From contig NZ_CP146373.1 in assembly GCF_037055325.1 (NCBI RefSeq), positions 1,364,001 through 1,428,000 on the forward strand: a stretch of 64,000 nt of DNA, in the 5' to 3' direction. Source of the DNA: Arachnia propionica (GTDB lineage Bacteria > Actinomycetota > Actinomycetes > Propionibacteriales > Propionibacteriaceae). The translations under genes and the position numbers were made by a program. This document shows, in pieces, positions 58,202 to 64,000 of this stretch (positions are counted from its first letter, which is position 1; every line of letters starts with the position of its first letter). The notes below the pieces were generated by a model, which had not been told where the DNA came from, ran no database searches, and saw only the letters and a list, made by a program, of their open reading frames with translations.

Positions 58202-60415
58202 ATGGTCACAACACGAAATGGGAATACGAACAACCAGGATCCGGCCCCGGCTCCGTCACCCAAGCGGGAGGTACTCGGGGAGGCCTCACAGCCCGTCGTG
58301 CCACGAAAGTCGTCGCAGGAACAGGAGGCCCTGCTACCCGCTCCCCGGGACAGGGCATCACTCAAAAGCGCTTGGCCGGAGTCCCGGAAAAGCGCCTTCC
58401 CACCCGTACCGTCCCCCTTCGCACCGCCGCCGGCTCTGTGGCCGGAGCTGACCGGGGCGACAGCTCCCCAAAGATCCCTCTCCACCATCCCGAAACGCCC
58501 CGATACCAGTTCGGGTGCCTCACGTTCCGAATCGCCCGGTTCTCTGGCTGACCCGATAAGGCCCACTGACCGGATACCTCTGAGCTCCGCCGGCGAGCGC
58601 ACAGCGATCCCGGCATCCCCACCGGCGCATCGGGCTGACGACGATGACGAGGAAGAACCGCGGCGTGGGACGTTGACCGATGCGACCCCGGCCTACGTCT
58701 CATCGTCATTTCTCCACTCCCCGGACAAGGCGGTGCGGCCTTCCCGGGAGCACGGGCCGGCCATCTCGGTGACACATCCGGTGGAGGGCCCGGACCCACA
58801 TGAAAGTCCCACCGAACCACCGCTGGCCCCCAGCCCCGGGGAACCCGCGGGGACCCGACCGGGTGATCTCGCGGGGGCAACCACATCCGCTCCTCACAAC
58901 ACGCACGTCGGAAGGCTTCAGCCACGCGAGACATCAGCCCCGTCACAGGACGATGAGGTATTGCACACAGCACAGCAGGCCGTAGAACCTTCTCCCCCCA
59001 GGGAAACACCATCAGGGACATCTGAACCGATCACCACGCCACTACCTGGTGGCTCACCTGAACGACCTGTCCATCCCGTGACCGGACCAGCCCCCATCCT
59101 CGGGGAACCACCAGCGGACTCGCTTCCCACCCCGGATCCAGAATCCTCGAGACACGAGCCGGAACCCGCCGGAGAGGATGACCACACGGTCAACGCCAAC
59201 ACCTATTCACAGATTCGCAGCATCTCCCGAGGCCACTGGGGACTTACCTTCCTGTCCAGTCTCGGGATTCTCGTTCTGACAACGATGCTGGTCATCGTCA
59301 CCTCCTCGGTCCAGCAGTTCACCGTTTTCGGGGGCCTGCCGAATTCTGCTGCCCTGCTGGAACAGATCACCCGCACGTGGAAACAGCTCGCGACCGATGA
59401 ATTCGCCCAGCTGCTGGCGATCATGCTTCCAGTGCTGCTCGCCCTCCTGACCCCCCTCTACATCGCCTTCTCGATTCAGGGCAGCCACAGCCCAGACCGG
59501 GACGACCACGTGACGAACGAGCAGGTCGCCCTCCAGCAGATGCGAGAGGGGATCGTCCTGATGCTGGCAGGTCTGGCTGGGGTGGCGATCACCCTGGCAA
59601 TTCCCTGGCTCACGGAACGCGCCCCGCTCTTGCTTCCCCTACCCATCGGCGGGGTGTTCACCTGTGGATTCATGATTGCGATCCGGAGCCGTTCGCTGGA
59701 AAACGAACGGATGCGCCTGGCACGCTCCACTCAGCAGGAGGCGGCCCTCACCCGGAAGAATGCGGAGGCAACCGAGACCCGCATCAGGAAACTGGGAAAA
59801 GACCGTGACCATCAGCACAAGGAGAAAGGGCAGGACGAGAAAAGAAGAAGGACCAACCGGAACAGGGCCTCACGGGAAGCGCTTCTGCGTCACACGCGAC
59901 AACAGCTGCTGACACGGCATTTCATCGTCGCCACCCTCCTTGCCAGTCTGAGTCCGATTCCCCTGACATGGCATCTCGCGCACAACGTGACCACGGTCTG
60001 GGAGGTTGTGTTGTTCTACGTCCCGACCGTCCTGTGGATCAGGTTCTTCTGGGGTTACAGTTTCACCCTGATGCGAAAGGATGTGTTGGCCGAGGCCATG
60101 AAGCCTGGGAACAACCGCCTTGCCAGGCTCGGCGCATGGCTGATGCGCACGACATTCGAGCTACAGGCCACCTTCATAGCCCTGGGACTGACCATCCTGG
60201 TCTTCGTAAGACTCCCGGGGCTGTCCGACCTGCCGTTCATCGTCGCGTGCACGATCTGCTGGCATCTGGTTCTCGTGGCCATCCGCTGGTTGTACCAGCA
60301 ACACAGCAGGACGGGTCGCGGCATTCGGCAGATGGACCGCCGCTTGAAACTGCTCAGGCTACGGCGAGAGGTTGCGGAGCTCCGCGCGGGTATCGGCACC
60401 CCTGATCCCATGTAG
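58202..60415 (+). CDS. Proline-rich multi-pass membrane protein, unknown
   Basis: 737 residues from ATG 58202 (GGAGCGGAC upstream). Residues 1-~330 are disordered, rich in Pro, Ser, Thr, Glu and Arg, without repeats of fixed length. Four membrane helices follow (LTFLSSLGILVLTTMLVIV; LLAIMLPVLLALLTPLYIAF; VLMLAGLAGVAITLAIPWL; LLLPLPIGGVFTCGFMIAI). A ~75-residue charged coiled-coil linker rich in Lys/Arg/Glu comes next, then three or four more helices and a short tail. A promoter-like TAAAGT lies at 58146-58151. No family recognised; a scaffold or channel-like role is possible but unsupported. Confidence 0.75.
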   Translation: MVTTRNGNTNNQDPAPAPSPKREVLGEASQPVVPRKSSQEQEALLPAPRDRASLKSAWPESRKSAFPPVPSPFAPPPALWPELTGATAPQRSLSTIPKRPDTSSGASRSESPGSLADPIRPTDRIPLSSAGERTAIPASPPAHRADDDDEEEPRRGTLTDATPAYVSSSFLHSPDKAVRPSREHGPAISVTHPVEGPDPHESPTEPPLAPSPGEPAGTRPGDLAGATTSAPHNTHVGRLQPRETSAPSQDDEVLHTAQQAVEPSPPRETPSGTSEPITTPLPGGSPERPVHPVTGPAPILGEPPADSLPTPDPESSRHEPEPAGEDDHTVNANTYSQIRSISRGHWGLTFLSSLGILVLTTMLVIVTSSVQQFTVFGGLPNSAALLEQITRTWKQLATDEFAQLLAIMLPVLLALLTPLYIAFSIQGSHSPDRDDHVTNEQVALQQMREGIVLMLAGLAGVAITLAIPWLTERAPLLLPLPIGGVFTCGFMIAIRSRSLENERMRLARSTQQEAALTRKNAEATETRIRKLGKDRDHQHKEKGQDEKRRRTNRNRASREALLRHTRQQLLTRHFIVATLLASLSPIPLTWHLAHNVTTVWEVVLFYVPTVLWIRFFWGYSFTLMRKDVLAEAMKPGNNRLARLGAWLMRTTFELQATFIALGLTILVFVRLPGLSDLPFIVACTICWHLVLVAIRWLYQQHSRTGRGIRQMDRRLKLLRLRREVAELRAGIGTPDPM

Positions 60416-60421
60416 TTGATC

Positions 60422-60427
60422 TAAGCT
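60422..60427 (+). promoter_or_regulatory. -10 box TAAGCT, probable leaderless start
   Basis: TAAGCT is followed by 6 nt and then GTG 60434 with no Shine-Dalgarno; it lies 6 bp after the stop of the preceding gene. Confidence 0.5.
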
Positions 60428-60433
60428 CGGGGC

Positions 60434-61126
60434 GTGTACGTGGCGAAACATTTCGAGATTCCCGACGACCACCTGACCGAGCTGCTCAGCCAGGTACGGG
60501 CTGGCAACCTCGTGACGGTCCACGAATCAGGACCGCAAGCAACCTTCGTGCCGTTCCACCTAGAGACACACGAAAGCGGATACGTGCTCGTGACACACCT
60601 GATGCGCAACAATCCGCAGGCCGTCGAGCCCATCACCGGTCCAGCGCTGGTGATCCTCGACATCGACGACGCCTACGTCTCCCCGACCTGGTACGCCACC
60701 AACAAGGACCTCCCGAACGTTCCCACCTGGGACTACATCACCATTCACATCACCGGGAGAATCCATATCACCGCCGACCCCGAGACCTCCCTCGAAGCAG
60801 CCCGTGAACTCACCTCGCGAATGGAACCGCCCGAAGTGCTGGAGGCCGTCGGCGAGGAGAAGCTGCGCACAATGGCGCGGGCAATCGTCAGGGCTGACAT
60901 TGTGGTGGAGAAGATCCAGGGCAAGGCGAAGGCCAGTCAGAACCGCCACCCCGACGACGTCAGCAGCCTGCTGGCCCACCTGGAGCACAAGGGTGAGACG
61001 GAATTGGTGAAATACCTGAGGCAGGTCGCACTCCCCCACGCCACCGAACGTTTCGGAATGATCCACGACCTGCGGGCAGGCCGGTCTCTGCCCACCAACG
61101 CTACCGGGCGGAAAACCCACGAGTAG
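60434..61126 (+). CDS. PaiB-family FMN-binding protein
   Basis: 230 residues from GTG 60434. PaiB-type split-barrel flavin fold: NLVTVHESGPQATFVPFHLE, GYVLVTHLMRNNPQA, DAYVSPTWYATNKDLPNVPTWDYITIHITG (the FMN-loop and dimer motifs), and a C-terminal helical tail ending RFGMIHDLRAGR. The family was named for a Bacillus sporulation/protease regulator, but its biochemical activity is unsettled. Single gene, upstream of the APH-fold kinase by 90 bp. Confidence 0.88.
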   Translation: MYVAKHFEIPDDHLTELLSQVRAGNLVTVHESGPQATFVPFHLETHESGYVLVTHLMRNNPQAVEPITGPALVILDIDDAYVSPTWYATNKDLPNVPTWDYITIHITGRIHITADPETSLEAARELTSRMEPPEVLEAVGEEKLRTMARAIVRADIVVEKIQGKAKASQNRHPDDVSSLLAHLEHKGETELVKYLRQVALPHATERFGMIHDLRAGRSLPTNATGRKTHE

Positions 61127-61215
61127 GAGAAACCTCGTCCCCGTCATCGACAGAACCGATACGGGAAGAACCACCGATGGCATCCGTCGGATACGAACAC
61201 CGAACAGGAACAGCG

Positions 61216-62118
61216 ATGACGTGGCACGATAAGGCCCGGCAGTGGCTGCGCAGCTTGTTCGATACATCCCAACGCTTTGACGTCGAGGTGGTCCGGGAAC
61301 GAGGCTGGGGATCGATCTGGACGGTCACCACGGACACGGGTCGCCACTGGTTCAAAGCCGCCCACCCCGCGTTACGAGGCGAAGCAGCGTTGCGGCAGGT
61401 GCTGGAACGCCACGCCGGTGAGCATGTAGTACCAATGACAGCGGTCCATCCTGGAACTGGTTGGTTCGTCACCAAGGATCAGGGGGCGACATTGGCCGCC
61501 GGGGAAATAACGAAGGATTCCCGACACCTTGCGGAACTGGCTGTCGCTGCGGGACGGATTCAGCAGGCTGTACCCGTCGAGGATCTGACGGCGCTGTCCT
61601 TGGAACTGCACCGGCCTGAGGACGCCGTCATCAATCTCGACCATGTCCTGGCCTGGTTCGCTCGCCTGCCCGCAGATCACCTGGCCCACATCGATAGCGC
61701 AACCCGCGTGGATGCGCTGCAGGCGATGGAGCATCAGGTGCGTTGCTGGTCGTCGGTGGATCCAGGCCTGGGTCTTGCCATCGACCACAACGACCTCCAT
61801 CTCGGTAACGCCTTCCCCGGTCCGGTGATCTCCGACTGGGGCGACGCGGTCATCAGCCATCCGTTCTGCACGATGCGGACGGTCTTCTTCAACGCGACGA
61901 GCATCGGTGCAGATACTCGGATCATCGAGGACGCCTACCTGAGGTTGTGGGGAACGCCGGCTGATCTGCGAGAAGCGCTCCACGTGGCGACCCGACTCGC
62001 CGTGTGTCAGCGTCTGCGGATGTGGTGCCTGCTGGACGATCCCGACCTGGTGGCCACGTACAACTCCTACATCATCCCGATGATCCACGAGATCGGCAGG
62101 CGGCCCACTGTCCCGTGA
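61216..62118 (+). CDS. Aminoglycoside-phosphotransferase-fold kinase (substrate unknown)
   Basis: 300 residues from ATG 61216 (AGGA six nucleotides upstream). Protein-kinase-like APH fold. The N-lobe has VVRERGWGSIWTVTTDTGRHWFKAA with the ATP-lysine, the catalytic loop AIDHNDLHLGN (Asp as base, Asn as metal ligand) and the metal aspartate in VISDWGDAVISHPF. Such enzymes phosphorylate aminoglycosides, maltose, choline, homoserine and other small molecules. Nothing here marks antibiotic specificity, and the context (PaiB, purL) is not informative. Confidence 0.85.
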   Translation: MTWHDKARQWLRSLFDTSQRFDVEVVRERGWGSIWTVTTDTGRHWFKAAHPALRGEAALRQVLERHAGEHVVPMTAVHPGTGWFVTKDQGATLAAGEITKDSRHLAELAVAAGRIQQAVPVEDLTALSLELHRPEDAVINLDHVLAWFARLPADHLAHIDSATRVDALQAMEHQVRCWSSVDPGLGLAIDHNDLHLGNAFPGPVISDWGDAVISHPFCTMRTVFFNATSIGADTRIIEDAYLRLWGTPADLREALHVATRLAVCQRLRMWCLLDDPDLVATYNSYIIPMIHEIGRRPTVP

Positions 62119-62124
62119 AACGAA

Positions 62125-64000
62125 TCAGCTCCTCATGGCATCCGGGATAGGCCGCGACCAGACCCTGTGGAATTCCGCCAACGGAACACTCAGCAAACCG
62201 GTGACGTTCGCCTCCAGAGGCTCGATGACCTCACCGAGCCGCGTCAACGGGACACGGTTCTCGCGGCACAACGACTCCACCCGCTCCACCGATGACTCGG
62301 GCATGGTCACCAGTGCCCGGGCTGCCGACTCGCTGAACAGCTGCACCGTCGGCTCCTCACCCGGCAGCGTGATGGTGAACCCGAAACCACCCTGCAGCGC
62401 CGACTCCACCAGGCTCACCGCAAGGCCCCCCTCGCTGATGTCATGGGCGGAACGCATGAGTCGCTCCACAGCCGCGTCGCGGATCACCCTGGCCAGCCTG
62501 GCCTCCGCTCGCAGATCCACGCGCGGCGGAACACCACCCAGGTGCCCGTCGTGGACGGCGTCGGCCCAGATCGAGCCCGACAGCTCCTCCCGTGCCGATC
62601 CCAGCAGCCAGATCCCGTCACCGGCCTTCGCGAACCTCGAGCGCAGGCGCTTCGTGACGTCGTCGATCACGCCCAGCACACCGACGGTCGGGGTGGGAAG
62701 GATCGGGGTTCCTCCGGTCTGGTTGTACAAGGAGACGTTACCGCCCGTGACCGGGATGCCCAGTTCCTTGCAGGCATCCACCAGGCCGAGGATGGCTTCG
62801 ACGAAACTCCACATCACCTCCGGGTCCTCGGGGGAACCGAAGTTCAGACAGTCGGTGACCGCGACCGGCTCCGCCCCCGTCACCGCGACATTCCGGTACG
62901 CCTCAGCCAGCGACTGCTGCGCCCCGACGTACGGGTTGAGATAGGTGAAACGCGAGTTTGCGTCGAGCGCGAGCGCGATACCCAGCCCCGTTTCCTCGTC
63001 GATCCGCAACATCCCGGCGTCCTCGGGCTGCGCCAGGACGGAGTTCCCGCGCACATACCGGTCGTACTGGTTGGTTATCCACGACTTGTCGGCGATGTTG
63101 CTGTGCGCCATCACCTTCATCCACGCGGAGCGCACCCCTTCGGGGGAGTTGTCCCGCGGCAGGTTCTCCGCGACATCGGCGTTGACCTGGTCCAGCCATT
63201 CCGGGCGGCGGTAGGAGCGGTGGTAGGTGGGGCCCTCGTGGGCGACGGTGCTGGGATCCACGTCGACGATGCAGTGGCCGTGCCAGTGAATGATGAGCCG
63301 TTCGCCGTCGGTGACCTCGCCAATGACGGTGGCCTCCACATCCCATGTGCGGCAGATCTCCATGAAACGTTCCACGTTCTTGGGTTCCACCACCGCCATC
63401 ATGCGTTCCTGCGACTCGCTCATCAGGATCTCCTCAGGAGCGAGGTTCGGGTCACGCAGCGGCACGAGGTCGAGGTTGATGGACATACCGCTGTTGCCTG
63501 CGGAGGCCAGTTCCGAGGTGGCGCAGGAGATTCCCGCGGCCCCGAAATCCTGGATGCCGACGATGATGCCGGCCTTGAACAGCTCGAGGGTGCACTCGAT
63601 GAGCAGCTTCTCCATGAAGGGGTCGCCGACCTGCACGCTGGGGCGTTTCGCGGGGCCGGTCTCGTCGAAGGTCTCGGAGGCCAGGATGGATGCTCCGCCG
63701 ATGCCGTCCCCGCCGGTGGCAGCGCCGAAGAGGATGACCTTGTTGCCGACCCCGGAGGCGCGAGCGCGGTGCAGGTCCTCGTGTCGCAGCACCCCGACGC
63801 ACAGGGCGTTGACGAGTGGATTGCCGAGATAGGTCCTGTGGAACTGCACCTCACCGCCAATGTTCGGCAGCCCCAGGCAGTTGCCGTAGCCACCGACTCC
63901 CGCGACGACACCGGGCAGGACACGGCGGGTATCGGCCTCGTCGAGCGGCCCGAAACGCAGCGAATCCATCACGCCGATGGGCCGGGCCCCCATCGCGAGG
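62125..64000 (-). CDS. purL: Phosphoribosylformylglycinamidine synthase II (5' end outside window)
   Basis: The frame continues past the right edge; about 624 of the usual ~750 residues are present. [71 protein letters not shown] and [13 protein letters not shown] are the ATP- and FGAR-binding motifs of the PurL family, and the C-terminal half has [12 protein letters not shown] and [19 protein letters not shown]. It converts FGAR, ATP and ammonia (from PurQ) to FGAM in purine synthesis. It is convergent with the APH-fold gene, 6 bp away. Confidence 0.95.
   Translation of the reverse strand, partial: LAMGARPIGVMDSLRFGPLDEADTRRVLPGVVAGVGGYGNCLGLPNIGGEVQFHRTYLGNPLVNALCVGVLRHEDLHRARASGVGNKVILFGAATGGDGIGGASILASETFDETGPAKRPSVQVGDPFMEKLLIECTLELFKAGIIVGIQDFGAAGISCATSELASAGNSGMSINLDLVPLRDPNLAPEEILMSESQERMMAVVEPKNVERFMEICRTWDVEATVIGEVTDGERLIIHWHGHCIVDVDPSTVAHEGPTYHRSYRRPEWLDQVNADVAENLPRDNSPEGVRSAWMKVMAHSNIADKSWITNQYDRYVRGNSVLAQPEDAGMLRIDEETGLGIALALDANSRFTYLNPYVGAQQSLAEAYRNVAVTGAEPVAVTDCLNFGSPEDPEVMWSFVEAILGLVDACKELGIPVTGGNVSLYNQTGGTPILPTPTVGVLGVIDDVTKRLRSRFAKAGDGIWLLGSAREELSGSIWADAVHDGHLGGVPPRVDLRAEARLARVIRDAAVERLMRSAHDISEGGLAVSLVESALQGGFGFTITLPGEEPTVQLFSESAARALVTMPESSVERVESLCRENRVPLTRLGEVIEPLEANVTGLLSVPLAEFHRVWSRPIPDAMRS

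Noticed and set aside
1..64000. tRNA, rRNA or prophage genes
   Set aside because: No cloverleaf, rRNA core, integrase, capsid or terminase sequences were recognised anywhere in the window.

Overview
The window is a high-GC actinobacterial chromosome segment. The best clue to its origin is an intact operon for methylmalonyl-CoA carboxytransferase (transcarboxylase: 5S, 12S and biotinyl 1.3S subunits). That enzyme is the hallmark of the Wood-Werkman propionate cycle, so the host is most likely a member of the Propionibacteriaceae (Propionibacterium/Arachnia-like). The genus is an inference and the species cannot be read from the sequence. Both edges cut genes: a UvrA-like ATPase on the left and purL on the right.

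Layout. 1-5.6 kb: UvrA-like 3' end; an AHSA1-MFS-universal-stress-protein operon; a degenerate CPBP membrane protein; a one-lobe ABC exporter whose membrane and ATPase halves lie in different frames. 5.6-9.4 kb: the transcarboxylase operon (minus strand). 9.6-13.7 kb: a membrane acyltransferase-like gene, an S9 peptidase and an acetylesterase-like hydrolase. 13.8-22.6 kb: an unknown protein, a scarred intergenic region holding a fragment of the esterase gene, a GH3/NagZ lipoprotein, an ATL DNA-repair protein, ornithine aminotransferase, an amino-acid permease, a VanZ protein and a PQQ-propeller lipoprotein.

22.6-28.6 kb is the most distinctive part: a DUF4143 ATPase and, divergently, a NACHT (STAND) NTPase of about 1335 residues. 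The last 590 residues of the NACHT protein are 16 nearly identical 36-38-residue helical repeats, assembled as a mosaic. Two 20-bp dyads exactly 40 bp apart lie at and just upstream of the divergent starts. The design resembles bacterial NLR-type immune sensors.

28.8-38.9 kb is a DeoR-family-controlled minus-strand operon. It encodes a complete 2-oxoacid dehydrogenase complex (E2, E3, fused E1) followed by a PHP-domain protein, an SDR and an MDR dehydrogenase; the substrate is not known. 39.5-44.1 kb is a three-gene synthase-type polysaccharide operon (GT2 synthase, HlyD-like membrane protein, GH81 beta-1,3-glucanase), suggesting an exported beta-1,3-glucan. 44.2-51.1 kb: a fructose-6-phosphate-aldolase-type transaldolase, a HAD lipoprotein, an AraC regulator, a DinB-like protein, an intact ISAs1-family element with a 10-bp target duplication, an unknown gene, and a broken IS630 transposase joined to a 5'-truncated duplicate of the DinB-like gene. 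51.4-64 kb: a secreted trypsin-like protease, a methyltransferase, two DUF3060 lipoproteins transcribed with a two-component system, a lipoate ligase, a proline-rich membrane protein, a PaiB-like flavoprotein, an APH-fold kinase and purL.

Links between the parts. The lipoate ligase could serve the E2 of the dehydrogenase operon. Ornithine aminotransferase and the adjacent permease form an arginine/ornithine uptake and catabolism unit. Several genes (9583, 44187, 56993, 60434) have a TANNNT box 6-7 nt before the start codon and no Shine-Dalgarno, which points to leaderless transcripts.
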